A stretch of DNA of 64,000 nucleotides from Parvibacter caecicola (GCF_003725335.1 NZ_QIBY01000002.1:62001-126000); one strand, 5' to 3'. Shown: positions 24,145-33,387, numbered from the stretch's first letter. Numbers and translations: made by a program. The notes: generated from the sequence alone by a model not told the origin.

Positions 24145-25500
24145 CTACGCCTTCGGCTTCCAGCCTTCGATTTCCGTCTGGCGGGCGCGGCCCAGCCCCA
24201 GCGAGTGCGGGCTCACGTCCTTCGTGATCACCGAGCCGGCGCCGATGGTGGCGCCTTCGCCGATGGTCACCGGAGCCACCAGCATGGTGGAAGAGCCCAC
24301 GAACACCTCATCGCCGATAACAGTGGAATGCTTGTGCTTGCCATCGTAGTTGCAGGTAATGGTGCCGGCTCCCAGGTTCACCCCTTCGCCGATGGCGGCA
24401 TCGCCCACATAGGACAGGTGCGGCACCTTCGAGCCCTTCCCCACCGTGGACTTCTTGATTTCCACGTGGGTGCCGGCCTTGGCCTTTTCGCACAGGTGCG
24501 CGCCGGGGCGCAGGTAGGCGCGGGGGCCGCAGGTGGCGCCGTCGTCCACTTGCGCCTCGATGGCGATGGTCTCGTCAATCACGCAGCCCTTCCCCACCAC
24601 GGTGTCGGTGAGGCGGCAGTTGGGGCCCACCACGGTGTCCTCGCCGATGGAAGTGGCACCCAGTAGCATCACCTGGGGCAGCAGCTCCACGTCGGGGGCG
24701 ATAACAACATCGGGGCCAATCCACACCTGGGCCGGATCCCACATGGTTACGCCGGCGGCCAAGTGCTTCTGGTTGATGCGCCGCTGCAGCACACCGGTGG
24801 CCTCGGCCAGCTGAATGCGGGAGTTCACCCCCAGGCACTCCTGAGGATCCTCCGCTTGCAGCGCCAGCACCGCACGCCCCGCTTTGCGACCGATTTCGAT
24901 GACGTCGGTGAGGTAGAACTCCCCTTGGGCGTTGTTGCTGTCCACCTGGGAAAGCGCCTCGAACAAAAACTTCGCGTCGAAGCAGTAGAAGCCGGAATTG
25001 CACTCGTCGATGGCCGCTTCTTCGGCCGTGGCGTCCTTCTGCTCCACGATGCGCAGCACCTGGCCCGCCTCGTCGCGCACGATGCGGCCGTAGCCGAAGG
25101 GGTTGTCCAGCTTCATGGTAAGCACCACCGCTGCAGCATCGGCGGTTTCCCGCAGCTCGGCCAGCGCGGCAATGGTGTCGGAAGTGATAAGCGGGCAGTC
25201 GCCGGAGAGCACCACCACCGAACCGTCGAAGCCGGCCAGCGCATCGGCGGCCGAAGCCACCGCATCGGCGGTGCCCTTGCGCTCCTTCTGCTCCGCCACG
25301 GTAGTGTGGGCCACCAGGGGCTCTACGAACTCGCGGCCGTGGCCCACCACCGTGACCACCTGGTCCATACCCGCCGCTTCCGCAGCGTCAACCACCCAGT
25401 TCACCAAGGGTTTTCCCAGAATTTCATGAGCCACCTTCGGCTTTTTGGACTTCATGCGCGTGCCGGCGCCGGCCGCCAGCACCAAGGCTGCTTTCTTCAT
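24145..25500 (-). CDS. glmU: bifunctional GlmU: UDP-GlcNAc pyrophosphorylase/GlcN-1-P acetyltransferase
   Basis: Two-domain enzyme making UDP-N-acetylglucosamine for the cell wall. The N-terminal uridylyltransferase has LAAGAGTRMKSKKPKVAHEILGKP and KGTADAV. The C-terminal left-handed beta-helix carries hexapeptide repeats (IGPDVVIAPDVELLPQV onward), the acetyltransferase segment GTHVEIKKSTVGKGSKVPHLSYVGDA, and LGAGTITCNYDGKHKHSTVIG. 451 residues is normal. ATG with GAGAGGG upstream; an open frame further up lacks one. It starts the glmU-prs-pth block. Confidence 0.97.
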   Translation of the reverse strand: MKKAALVLAAGAGTRMKSKKPKVAHEILGKPLVNWVVDAAEAAGMDQVVTVVGHGREFVEPLVAHTTVAEQKERKGTADAVASAADALAGFDGSVVVLSGDCPLITSDTIAALAELRETADAAAVVLTMKLDNPFGYGRIVRDEAGQVLRIVEQKDATAEEAAIDECNSGFYCFDAKFLFEALSQVDSNNAQGEFYLTDVIEIGRKAGRAVLALQAEDPQECLGVNSRIQLAEATGVLQRRINQKHLAAGVTMWDPAQVWIGPDVVIAPDVELLPQVMLLGATSIGEDTVVGPNCRLTDTVVGKGCVIDETIAIEAQVDDGATCGPRAYLRPGAHLCEKAKAGTHVEIKKSTVGKGSKVPHLSYVGDAAIGEGVNLGAGTITCNYDGKHKHSTVIGDEVFVGSSTMLVAPVTIGEGATIGAGSVITKDVSPHSLGLGRARQTEIEGWKPKA

Positions 25501-25608
25501 ACGAGCCCTCTCTATGGGGGAATAAACTGCGGAAAGTATAACGCAGCGGCACCCCACTGGGGCAAGCGAGCGAAAACCGCCACAACAGCCTCGGCCAAAT
25601 AGCGCGAA

Positions 25609-25632
25609 GGGCCGCCCCGCGCAGGACGGCCC
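25609..25632 (-). terminator. GC-rich hairpin downstream of copA
   Basis: A 9-bp stem with one G-U pair and a six-base loop, 24 bp beyond the copA stop. It lacks a T-run, so the call as terminator is tentative. Confidence 0.4.
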
Positions 25633-25656
25633 ACGGAAAACAAAGAGCGAAACACC

Positions 25657-28600
25657 CTACCTAAACCGCTTCAGAAGCAGCGAGTTGCTTACCACCGACA
25701 CGCTGGAAAACGCCATCGCCGCCCCCGCCAAGGCCGGGGCCAAGATACCCACCGCCGCCAGCGGAATCATAACGCAGTTGTAAATGAGGGCCCAGAACAG
25801 GTTCTGCTTAATCTTGCGCATCGTGGCTTTGGAAAGCCGCACCGCCACCACCAAATCGCTCAGCTTGTTGCGCATCAGCACCACGCTGCCCGCGTCCAGG
25901 GCCACATCGGTGCCCGAAGCCATGGCCACGCCGATGTCGGCCGCCGCCAGCGCCGGAGCGTCGTTGATGCCGTCGCCCACAAAGGCCACCACCACCGCCG
26001 CGCCCTTCTGGCCCTTTGCCTTCTGCGCCGCCACGGCGGATTCCTTCACCTGCCGCACCTTCTCTGCCTTTTCCAGCGGCTTCACCTCGGCAAACACGTG
26101 ATCAGGAGCAATGCCCACCTCGGCAGCCACCTCACGGGCCGGGGCCGGGGCGTCTCCGGTAACCATGTAGCTGGTAACGGCGAAATCGCGCCGCAGCTGG
26201 GCCACGGCACCGGCGGCGCCGGCTTTAGGCTGGTCGCGGAACGAGAACCCTCCCGCATCGCGGCCGTCCACGCTGACGCGGGAGCCCACGAACACCGTAT
26301 GGCCCTCCACGACGCCCTGCACGCCTTTGCCCACCACCGCTTGGAAGTCGGCGGCAGCAGGCAGCGCCTGGGCCAATAGCCTGCCGTAGGCGGCAAGGGC
26401 TTCTTTCTCCCCCACCGTTTTGCCATCTACCTGCGGCAACCGGGCGGCGTTAGCGGCAAAGGCCTGACGATGGGCGTTCTGCACTTCCGCCCCCAGCGCT
26501 CCACTGGCAGCGGCGTAGTCCACCACCGCGCGCGCCAGCGGATGCTCGCTCTTGGCCTCCAGCGCGGCCGCCAGCCGCAAATCCGCCGGCGCCACCGTGC
26601 ACTCCACCACCTGGGGGGAGCCCACGGTGAGGGTGCCGGTTTTATCGAACACGGCATCGCTCAGGTGGCACACCCGCTCCAGCACTTCGCCGTCTTTGAT
26701 GAGCACCCCCAGCTGGGCCCCTTTGCCCATGCCCACCATGAGCGCCGTGGGCGTGGCCAGGCCCAGCGCACAGGGGCAGGCCACCACGATGACTGCGATA
26801 GCCGGCAGCAGTGCCCGCTGGAACTGGTTGGCGCCGTCGGCCGCGGGAACGAAGAAGAACCAGATGCAGAAGGTGATAGCAGCTAGAACCAGAATGGCGG
26901 GCACGAACACGGCGGCAATTTTGTCGGCCATGCGCTGCACCGGCGCCTTCGACCCCTGCGCGTCCTCCACTGCCCGCACGATGCGGGAAAGCGTGGAATC
27001 CTTCCCCACCCGAAGCGCGCGCACGGTAAGCGCGCCAGTGGTGTTGGCGGTACCGCCGGTTACATCCGAGCCCTCCTCTTTCAGCACCGGCAGCGGCTCG
27101 CCAGTGAGCATGGATTCGTCCACTTCCGAACGACCGACAATTACCACGCCGTCCACCGGCATCTTCTCGCCGGGACGCACCACAACCGTATCGCCCACCA
27201 TCACACTGGCCAGCGGCACCTCCTCTTCGGCGCCGCCGCGCACTACGCGGGCCACCGGCGGCGTGAGGTTCATCAGCGCTTCGATGGCCTGGTTGGTGGC
27301 GCCCTTCGCCCGGGCTTCCAGAATTTTGCCCAGCAGCACGAAAGTGATCAGCATGGCGCAGGTTTCGAAATAGGGCATGCCGTCGTTGATGGCCATAGCA
27401 AAATGGCCGGTCCAGTCGCCGGTTATCACCGGTTGGAAAGTGATCCACAGCGAGAACAAAAAGGCGATGGAAGTGCCCAGCGCCACCAGCACGTCCATGT
27501 TGGCCGAACCGCCCCGCAGGCTGCCCACGGCCCCCTTGTAGAAGCGGGCGCCGCAACCGAACTGCACCGGAATGGTGAGCACGAGCAGCAAGGTGTTGGC
27601 GGCGAACATGGATTGGGCGTGGGTGGGGTTGGGCACGAATGCGCTGGCCAGCGCCTCGCCCACCCCCATGTGCCAACCGGGCAGCATGCCGATGCAGAAG
27701 ATGACCACCGTAAGTGCCACCGCTGTGCCGAACACCTTCAGGTCGTGGCGGCCGCGGGCCTTTTCCTTGGCGCGGCGTTGCTCGTCCACCAAGGGTGCGT
27801 CGTCGGGAATGATCTCGGCAGAGAAATCCAGCGGGTCGAACACCCGCAGCATGTCGTCCACCGAGGCCACCGAGGGGTCGAACTCCACGATGCCGGTGTT
27901 GTTGGCCAGGTTCACGGCGCATTTCACCACGCCGGGAGTTTTGGCGTAGTTGCGCTCGATGGTGGCGGCGCAGTTGGCGCAGTGCATGCCCTCGATGGCG
28001 ATGCGGATCTTGGCGGTGGAGGGAGCGGCGGGGGCTGACGCAGTGCCGTCTTCTGGTTGCTCCTTAGGCAGAGATAGAATCTCTGCCCTACGAAGGGCGG
28101 TCGGGGCGGAGTCCCCCCGGCAGCAGTCATCCTCCGCAGAAGAGCCCTCCGTAGAAACCCCCTCCGCAGGGGCGGCCGCCTTTTGCTCGGAAGCCTCGCG
28201 CACCGTCAGCTGGAAGTTGGTGTCGTCCAGCGCGTGCAGCAGCTGCTCCAAGCTGGCGGTATTGCCATCATAGGTTACCTCGGCCACCTGCCCGGGCAGG
28301 TCCACCCGCACGGCCGTCACCCCAGGCACCGCCTCGAAGTGGCTGGTCACATTGGCGACGCACTTTTCGCAGTGCATGGTGCCCACATCGAACAGCGCCC
28401 AGTGCTGCCTTGGCTTCCGCTCGGTGATCTTGAAATTGGTATCGTCCAGCGCACGCAGCAACTTCGCCACATCGGTCACCGCGCCGTCAAAGTCCACCGC
28501 CGCCGTTTGCGCCTCCAAATCCACCTGGCATCCCAGCACGCCGGGGAATTCCTGAAAGTGCTTGGTCACGTTGGCGACGCACTTCTCGCAGTGCATGGTG

Positions 28601-28665
28601 TCCACCTCGAATACCACGCGGCGCAGCTGCTGCGCATGCACCTGGGTTCCGTTTTCTTCCGTCAC
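25657..28665 (-). CDS. copA: copper-exporting P1B-type ATPase with three HMA domains
   Basis: Pumps Cu(I) out of the cytosol. 1002 residues. Three N-terminal metal-binding HMA modules carry Cys pairs at 26/29 (CEKC), 99/102 (CEKC) and 229/232 (CANC). The membrane CPC is at 630-632, the phosphorylated Asp674 is in DKTGTLT, and [10 protein letters not shown] and [16 protein letters not shown] complete the P-type core. Start is GTG with GAGGAG upstream. The first two HMA modules are near-duplicates of each other. A copy of the palindromic repeat sits in frame about residue 191, in the linker before the third HMA module, contributing [12 protein letters not shown]. It lies 32 bp after csoR and is surely controlled by it. 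Confidence 0.96.
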   Translation of the reverse strand: MTEENGTQVHAQQLRRVVFEVDTMHCEKCVANVTKHFQEFPGVLGCQVDLEAQTAAVDFDGAVTDVAKLLRALDDTNFKITERKPRQHWALFDVGTMHCEKCVANVTSHFEAVPGVTAVRVDLPGQVAEVTYDGNTASLEQLLHALDDTNFQLTVREASEQKAAAPAEGVSTEGSSAEDDCCRGDSAPTALRRAEILSLPKEQPEDGTASAPAAPSTAKIRIAIEGMHCANCAATIERNYAKTPGVVKCAVNLANNTGIVEFDPSVASVDDMLRVFDPLDFSAEIIPDDAPLVDEQRRAKEKARGRHDLKVFGTAVALTVVIFCIGMLPGWHMGVGEALASAFVPNPTHAQSMFAANTLLLVLTIPVQFGCGARFYKGAVGSLRGGSANMDVLVALGTSIAFLFSLWITFQPVITGDWTGHFAMAINDGMPYFETCAMLITFVLLGKILEARAKGATNQAIEALMNLTPPVARVVRGGAEEEVPLASVMVGDTVVVRPGEKMPVDGVVIVGRSEVDESMLTGEPLPVLKEEGSDVTGGTANTTGALTVRALRVGKDSTLSRIVRAVEDAQGSKAPVQRMADKIAAVFVPAILVLAAITFCIWFFFVPAADGANQFQRALLPAIAVIVVACPCALGLATPTALMVGMGKGAQLGVLIKDGEVLERVCHLSDAVFDKTGTLTVGSPQVVECTVAPADLRLAAALEAKSEHPLARAVVDYAAASGALGAEVQNAHRQAFAANAARLPQVDGKTVGEKEALAAYGRLLAQALPAAADFQAVVGKGVQGVVEGHTVFVGSRVSVDGRDAGGFSFRDQPKAGAAGAVAQLRRDFAVTSYMVTGDAPAPAREVAAEVGIAPDHVFAEVKPLEKAEKVRQVKESAVAAQKAKGQKGAAVVVAFVGDGINDAPALAAADIGVAMASGTDVALDAGSVVLMRNKLSDLVVAVRLSKATMRKIKQNLFWALIYNCVMIPLAAVGILAPALAGAAMAFSSVSVVSNSLLLKRFR
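28067..28094. repeat. palindromic repeat, copy 3, inside copA
   Basis: The same 28 bases as copy 2, located within the copA coding region and read through in frame in the HMA2-HMA3 linker. Confidence 0.85.
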
Positions 28666-28697
28666 GATAGCTCCTCACCGGCCAAACGGGCCGCGCC

Positions 28698-29012
28698 CTA
28701 GCCGAAATTCCTCATCAGCTTCAACACCTCATCGATGACCGCGGTGTTGCCCGCCTGCACTTCTTCCACGACGCAGGTTTCCATGTGCTCTTTCAGCAAC
28801 AGCTCCCGCACCCGGCGAATGGCGCTCTCGGCCGCCGCCAGCTGCGTGAGCACATCGCCGCAATAGCGGTTCTCATCGATCATGGCCTTCACGCCGTTCA
28901 ACTGGCCGATGGCGCGGTTCAGCCGCTTTTGCACATCCGCCTGCAGCTCGGCGCTGCGGGGCGTTTTCTTGTGATGGCAGCAACAGCCTTCCGCTGCGGT
29001 CACCTCATCCAT
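28698..29012 (-). CDS. csoR: copper-sensing repressor CsoR
   Basis: 104-residue all-helical metal-sensing repressor of the CsoR/RcnR family. The Cu(I) triad is visible as Cys in RYCGDVLTQL, then His and Cys in LLKEHMETCV (C-H-C spacing of CsoR). An N-terminal CCCHHKK tail adds possible extra ligands. AAGGAG lies seven bases before the ATG. Its promoter contains a CsoR-type palindrome between the -35 and -10 boxes, so it represses itself and copA until copper binds. Confidence 0.95.
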   Translation of the reverse strand: MDEVTAAEGCCCHHKKTPRSAELQADVQKRLNRAIGQLNGVKAMIDENRYCGDVLTQLAAAESAIRRVRELLLKEHMETCVVEEVQAGNTAVIDEVLKLMRNFG

Positions 29013-29028
29013 GAAAGCTCCTTTCTAA

Positions 29029-29041
29029 ACCCCCAGGGGGT
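29029..29041. promoter_or_regulatory. second CsoR-like palindrome
   Basis: ACCCCC-A-GGGGGT just upstream of the csoR ribosome-binding site. It resembles the G/C-core of CsoR operators and may be a second, weaker site. Confidence 0.5.
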
Positions 29042-29056
29042 ATATTATTGTCGTAA

Positions 29057-29085
29057 TTTATACCCTATGAGGGTATGCAAGTCAA
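29057..29085 (-). promoter_or_regulatory. csoR-copA promoter with CsoR operator
   Basis: On the minus strand TTGACT (29080-29085), a 17-base spacer and TATAAA (29057-29062). The perfect dyad ATACCCT-N3-AGGGTAT (29060-29076) fills the spacer and overlaps the -10 box, the classic place and sequence for a CsoR site. Confidence 0.85.
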
Positions 29086-29086
29086 C

Positions 29087-29117
29087 AAAAAAGCCCCGGC
29101 GAAAACCGCCGGGGCTT
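29087..29117 (-). terminator. Rho-independent terminator of nhaA
   Basis: An 11-bp GC-rich stem (AAGCCCCGGCG and complement, 5-base loop) followed on the minus strand by a run of six T. It separates nhaA from the csoR promoter, which begins two bases away. Confidence 0.9.
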
Positions 29118-29138
29118 GATGGCCTGAGAGGGTGGAAG

Positions 29139-30662
29139 CTATCGCAGCCCTTCGGCGTCTTGAGCCTCAGCCGCCTCGGCCGCTTTCGCCTCAGCGGCCC
29201 CTTCCTGCTCGAACTCCTCTTGGATGGTGCCGTCGGATTCGGCCATCCGCTCAAACGGCTCCTCGGATTGCGGATCGATCATGTCGGTGGCCTCGCCGAA
29301 GCTCAGCCCCTGCTTCTTGGCCCGCTCTGCCTGCACGAACAAGAACACGAAGCCCAGGATGCCCGCCACCAGCGAAGCCGACAAGATGCCCAGCTTCGCA
29401 TCGGCCACCAATACCGAATCGGGGAATGCCAGATTCGCCACGAAAATGGCCATTGTGAAGCCCACACCGCCCAAGATGCCCGCTCCCAACATGTGCATCC
29501 AATTGCAATGGGTAGGCAAATCGGCAATCTTGAACTTCACCGTAAGCCAGCTGAACAGCACAATGCCAATGGGCTTGCCCAAAAGCAGGCCGAAAAATAC
29601 GCCATAGAGCACCGGACTGCTGAGCATCTGCCCAATATCGTTGCCCACCAGGGCCACATCGGCGTTGGTGAGGGCAAACAGCGGCAGCACCCCGAAGTAC
29701 ACCCACGGATACAACGCGTGTTCCAGCCGCGTGGCGGGCGGAATAACCTCATTGGCCACCTTAGACAGGTGCTTCACCGTTTTCATGTAATCGCCCTGGG
29801 CCATGATGGGCGCATTGGCATCGAACTGACTCGACGCCTGTTTCACCCGCTCATCCGACCAAGTGAGGAAGGTACGCAGATTTACCCGGGAACCAGACGG
29901 AATGGTGAAGGCCAAAAGCACACCGGCGATAGTGGAGTGCACCCCCGAGCTGAACACGCAGAACCACAGCACAACGCCTAGCAAAAGATACGGCGTCAGC
30001 GAGTATACGTGGGCGCGGTTCATCAAGATGAGCACCACCATCACCACAGCGGTCATGACTAGCCAGAAAACCGACGGACTCTGGCCATAAAAGATGGCGA
30101 TGACCAGGATGGCGATGATGTCGTCGGCCACCGCCAGCGTGGAGAGGAACACCCGGATGCCGTTGGGCACGTGATTGCCCAAAAGCGCCATGATGCCCAG
30201 CGCGAACGCGATGTCGGTGGCGGTAGGCACGCCCCAGCCGTGAGCGGTTTCGGGGTTCATGCCGTTGAAGATGCTGTAAATGACAATGGGGGCCAGCACA
30301 CCGCCGCAAGCGGCGATGATGGGCAGCGCCGCCTGGCGGATGTTGGTCAGCTCACCCACCGTCATCTCGTACTTGATTTCCAAGCCCACCAGCAGGAAGA
30401 ACACTGCCATGAAAATGTCGTTGATGATGTGGGCTAGCGACATCTCCCCCACAAGCGGCCCCACCCCCACAACCACTTCCGTGTGGAAGAACTCAAGGAA
30501 GCCCTCGTGGGCACCGGTATTGGCCACCACCAGGGCAACCACCGCCGCCAGCAGCATGGCCATGGCCGCTTTCGTGGAGGAATGGGTGAGCGCCACCAAG
30601 GCCTTCGATCGGCGAAGATGCCCCTGCACTTCGGGAATGAACAACTTGTCCAAAGCCAACAA
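29139..30662 (-). CDS. nhaA: Na+/H+ antiporter NhaA
   Basis: Electrogenic sodium/proton antiporter in the cytoplasmic membrane. About 11-12 hydrophobic segments. Key stretches are FFLLVGLEIKYEMTVGEL, GWGVPTATDIAFALGIMALLG and LAVADDIIAILVIA, carrying the two adjacent Asp residues used for ion binding, plus GIVLFSWLTVKF and GFTMAIFVANLAF. 507 residues is longer than E. coli NhaA (388). The extra is an acidic Glu/Ala-rich C-terminal tail of about 60 residues. Start appears to be TTG with GAAAGG six bases upstream; I see no better start. Confidence 0.93.
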   Translation of the reverse strand: MLALDKLFIPEVQGHLRRSKALVALTHSSTKAAMAMLLAAVVALVVANTGAHEGFLEFFHTEVVVGVGPLVGEMSLAHIINDIFMAVFFLLVGLEIKYEMTVGELTNIRQAALPIIAACGGVLAPIVIYSIFNGMNPETAHGWGVPTATDIAFALGIMALLGNHVPNGIRVFLSTLAVADDIIAILVIAIFYGQSPSVFWLVMTAVVMVVLILMNRAHVYSLTPYLLLGVVLWFCVFSSGVHSTIAGVLLAFTIPSGSRVNLRTFLTWSDERVKQASSQFDANAPIMAQGDYMKTVKHLSKVANEVIPPATRLEHALYPWVYFGVLPLFALTNADVALVGNDIGQMLSSPVLYGVFFGLLLGKPIGIVLFSWLTVKFKIADLPTHCNWMHMLGAGILGGVGFTMAIFVANLAFPDSVLVADAKLGILSASLVAGILGFVFLFVQAERAKKQGLSFGEATDMIDPQSEEPFERMAESDGTIQEEFEQEGAAEAKAAEAAEAQDAEGLR

Positions 30663-30998
30663 CCGCCTTTCGGAAACGAAAAACCTCAGCCGCCCGCAAC
30701 CACGGCCGAAACGCAGACGGCCCGTGTCTCCATGGCCCGCCGTGCCGGAATTTGCAAATTTGGATTAACAGTACCTCGCCCGGAAACCCATGCGAATCAA
30801 TAACAAATAATTGTAACGCTCTTTTTACTCCATTGAACTAAAGTCCTTGATTTATCTCCATATCGCCCGCCTGCCCGCGCTCATCTGCGAAATCTGCGTT
30901 ACGAGTCAGAAAACTGTTTCTGGTCATTTCACTAAACCTTTCTCCATTTCGCCGATTTGCGTTATTCTATTCATGCAGCTAAACGAGAGGGGCCGCAG
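30663..30998. other. 336-bp AT-richer gap between nhaA and the hpf leader
   Basis: No gene is visible. It is more AT-rich than its surroundings. It contains a perfect 12-bp palindrome AATTTGCAAATT (30750-30761) and a possible nhaA promoter. The nhaA and hpf units diverge from it. Confidence 0.6.
30810..30837 (-). promoter_or_regulatory. possible nhaA promoter
   Basis: On the minus strand TTCAAT (30832-30837), 16 bases, and TACAAT (30810-30815). The -35 box is poor. Confidence 0.38.
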
Positions 30999-31094
30999 AT
31001 GACCGTGCTTGCCGCATCTTCGCATTCCAAATGCAGCAAGCCGTCCTTGTGCCCGGCGCCTTTCGGAAGGCTGTTTTTTATTCGCCACGATTAA
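30999..31094 (+). CDS. 31-codon leader ORF before hpf
   Basis: An ATG with GAGAGGGG six bases upstream opens a 31-residue frame (begins MTVLAASSHSKCSKPS, ends RLFFIRHD) that stops 13 bp before the hpf start. A short hairpin and T-run lie inside it. The position suggests a leader peptide coupled to attenuation. No homologue is recognised, so translation is unproven. Confidence 0.35.
   Translation: MTVLAASSHSKCSKPSLCPAPFGRLFFIRHD
31058..31080 (+). terminator. terminator-like hairpin within the hpf leader
   Basis: Stem GCCTT/AAGGC with a TCGG loop, followed by TGTTTTTTA. The stem is only 5 bp, so termination may be partial, fitting an attenuator. Confidence 0.5.
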
Positions 31095-31107
31095 AGAGGT
31101 GGACGCT

Positions 31108-31698
31108 ATGAGCATTACAGTGACGGGACGCAAGATTGCCATCACCGACGCCCTCCGCAGCTACGCAGAGGAAAAGATCGGCAATTCCCTCAAGGCCATC
31201 GACGCTGATCCCATCAGCACTGAAGTCGTCCTTATGCATGAGAAGAACCCCGCCAACCCGTTGCCGGCCATTTGCGAAGTTACCGTTCGCATCAAGGGCC
31301 GCATCGTGCGCGTGGAGGAGAGCGAAGAGGACATGTACGCCGCCATCGACGTGGCCGCCGCCAAGATCGCTCGCCAGATTCGCAAGTACAAGACCCGCCT
31401 GGTGGACAAGCGCGTGCGCGCCACCGAGCGCATTGTGGACTACGCCCACGAGGACGCCAAGCCGGAGACCGACCTCGACCTGGACAAGCTGATGAACGAG
31501 CTGCAGGACGACGAGGAAGCAGTGGTGCGCCGCAAGGAAACCGAGTTCACCCCCATGACCGAAGAGGACGCCCTGGTGCAGATCGACCTGCTGGGGCATG
31601 ACTTCTTCGTGTTCACCGACCGCGATTCCAACAAGGTTTCCGTGCTGTACCGTCGCGACGACGGTGGCTACGGCCTGCTGGTGCAAAAGGAGGACTAA
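31108..31698 (+). CDS. hpf: long-form ribosome hibernation promoting factor
   Basis: 196 residues. The N-terminal S30AE domain (ITVTGRKIAITDALRSYAEEKIG onward) binds the small subunit. The C-terminal domain (TPMTEEDALVQIDLLGHDFFVFTDRDSNKVSVLYRRDDGGYGLL) mediates 70S pairing into 100S dimers. This two-domain form is typical of Gram-positives and actinobacteria. AAAGAGGT precedes the ATG. It follows a leader ORF with a terminator-like hairpin, and acpP begins 4 bp after its stop, so the two form one unit. Confidence 0.95.
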   Translation: MSITVTGRKIAITDALRSYAEEKIGNSLKAIDADPISTEVVLMHEKNPANPLPAICEVTVRIKGRIVRVEESEEDMYAAIDVAAAKIARQIRKYKTRLVDKRVRATERIVDYAHEDAKPETDLDLDKLMNELQDDEEAVVRRKETEFTPMTEEDALVQIDLLGHDFFVFTDRDSNKVSVLYRRDDGGYGLLVQKED

Positions 31699-31702
31699 CC
31701 CC

Positions 31703-31921
31703 ATGGCCACCATCGATGTGATTCGCACCATACTACAGGAAAATCTGGATGTGGACCCGGCCGATGTCACCGAAGAGGCCACATTCGCCACACTGGGGCT
31801 GGATTCGCTGGATACCGTTGAGCTGATTTGCGCGCTGGAAGACCAGCTGGACATCGATTTCGGCGAGCCGGAGGGGCTGGAAACGCTGGGCGACGTGGTT
31901 GCCTACATCGACAACCTGTAG
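31703..31921 (+). CDS. acpP: acyl carrier protein
   Basis: 72 residues, acidic, four-helix carrier of fatty-acid synthesis. The phosphopantetheine serine is in LGLDSLDTVEL, and the flanking helices are typical. AGGAGG lies at the end of hpf, four bases before the ATG region, so it is translated with hpf. A strong terminator follows directly. No other fatty-acid genes are nearby, so it may be the sole general ACP or a dedicated one. Confidence 0.92.
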   Translation: MATIDVIRTILQENLDVDPADVTEEATFATLGLDSLDTVELICALEDQLDIDFGEPEGLETLGDVVAYIDNL

Positions 31922-31946
31922 CGCCGCACTCACCTGAGCCTTATGG

Positions 31947-31975
31947 AAACGCCCTCTTCGGAGGGCGTTTTCTTT
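31947..31975 (+). terminator. Rho-independent terminator of hpf-acpP
   Basis: A perfect 10-bp stem (AAACGCCCTC/GAGGGCGTTT) with TTCG loop and following TCTTT. The AAAC/GTTT ends give some activity on the opposite strand too, facing folC. Confidence 0.88.
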
Positions 31976-31980
31976 ACTGC

Positions 31981-33282
31981 TTAATCGAGGGCCTTCATGA
32001 GATCGGCGATGGCGTAGAGGGTGCCGAAGGCCACGGCCACGCCCTCCGGCCCCGCTTGGGCGCGGGCCTGGCGCAAGGCCGCCGCAGCATCGGGCGCCAA
32101 CGCAACCGGCACCCCGGGCGCCTCTTCCGCAATTACCTGGGCCAGCTGCTCGGCCGCAAGCGCGCGGGGGTTTTCCGGAGCGTACAGCACGAACCCTGCC
32201 GCGCGCGGCGCTACCGCCCGCACCATGGCCCGAACGTCCTTGTCCGCTAGCACGCCCATGGCCAAAGCCGCCTTCTTTTGGCCCGTTGCCTGCAACACTT
32301 CCGTAAGGGATTCCGCCAGCGCCTGGGCCCCTTGGGGGTTGTGGCCGCCATCGACGATGGTAAGCGGCCCCGTTGCCACCACCTCGAAGCGCCCGGGCCA
32401 CTGGGCCCGCTCCACCCCTCGCCGCTCGGCGTCCTCAGGAATTCTCCAGCCGCGCTGCCGCAACAGCCGCACCGCCTCCAGCGCCATGACGGCGTTCGCC
32501 GGCTGGTAGCTGCCCAGCAGCCCTGTGCGATAGGCCTCTCCTTCATAAGTAAAGGTGCGGAAGGGCCGCTGCCCCTCCCCTAACCGCAACGGCCCCGCCT
32601 CCAGCTTCCCGAAGTCCGCCACAGTTACCGGACAGCCCAGCTCTGCCGCCCGCGCCTCTATCACCGCCATGGCCTCGGGCTTCTGGGGCCAGCTGAGCAC
32701 CGGCGCACCGGATTTGAGGATGCCCGCTTTCTCGGCCGCCACCTCGGGGATGGTTTCCCCCAAAATGGCCGTGTGGTCGAGGGCGATGGGGGTTACCACG
32801 CAGAGTTCCGGTCGCTCTATGACGTTGGTGGAGTCCAGACGGCCCCCCAACCCCACCTCCAGCACCACGATGTCGCAGCGCTCTTGGGCGAAGTGGCACA
32901 GGGCCGTGGCGCACATGAGCTCGAACTCCGTGGGATGCTCTCCCAGCTGCGCCTCCACCTCGCACGCGGCATCCCGCACCGCAAGCGTTACGGCACCCAA
33001 GGCTTCGACGGAAATGTTGCGGCCGCACACGCGAATGCGCTCTTCGAAGCAATGGATGAACGGGCTGGTGAAGAGCCCCGTGCGATAGCCCGCCTCCCGC
33101 AGAATGCGCTCGATGTAGGCGCAGGTGGAGCCTTTGCCGTTGGTGCCGGCCACGTGCACGAACCGCAAGGCGTCTTGCGGCCGCCCTAGCTTCTCCAACA
33201 AAAGCCGCGTGCGCTCAAGCCCCAGGCTCACCTTTTGCCAGCGCGGCTCGTTGATGTAGGCAATCGGGTCGAATTTCGCCAT
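31981..33282 (-). CDS. folC: folylpolyglutamate/dihydrofolate synthase
   Basis: Mur-ligase-fold enzyme that adds glutamates to folate and makes dihydrofolate. 433 residues. FVHVAGTNGKGSTCAYIERIL is the ATP loop, GLFTSPFIHCFEERIRV the folate region, and GLGGRLDSTNVI and ALDHTAILG are further signatures. IVDGGHNPQGAQAL marks the C-terminal domain. GGGAGGTGA precedes the ATG. It is convergent with acpP. The stop is 26 bp from the acpP stop-side terminator. Confidence 0.95.
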   Translation of the reverse strand: MAKFDPIAYINEPRWQKVSLGLERTRLLLEKLGRPQDALRFVHVAGTNGKGSTCAYIERILREAGYRTGLFTSPFIHCFEERIRVCGRNISVEALGAVTLAVRDAACEVEAQLGEHPTEFELMCATALCHFAQERCDIVVLEVGLGGRLDSTNVIERPELCVVTPIALDHTAILGETIPEVAAEKAGILKSGAPVLSWPQKPEAMAVIEARAAELGCPVTVADFGKLEAGPLRLGEGQRPFRTFTYEGEAYRTGLLGSYQPANAVMALEAVRLLRQRGWRIPEDAERRGVERAQWPGRFEVVATGPLTIVDGGHNPQGAQALAESLTEVLQATGQKKAALAMGVLADKDVRAMVRAVAPRAAGFVLYAPENPRALAAEQLAQVIAEEAPGVPVALAPDAAAALRQARAQAGPEGVAVAFGTLYAIADLMKALD

Positions 33283-33322
33283 GGCCCCTCACCTCCCTTT
33301 CCGCAGCGCCCCGTAGAGAAAA

Positions 33323-33350
33323 GGCGGAGATTGAATCTCCGCCCCACGAA
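33323..33350. repeat. palindromic repeat, copy 4
   Basis: Arms GGCGGAGAT and ATCTCCGCC around TGA, followed by CCACGAA. Compared with copies 2 and 3, the A-T pair at the fourth arm position is replaced by G-C on both sides, so the pairing is kept. Confidence 0.8.
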
Positions 33351-33387
33351 TGCGAACTAATCCTATAAAGCCGTCAATTTTGATGCG

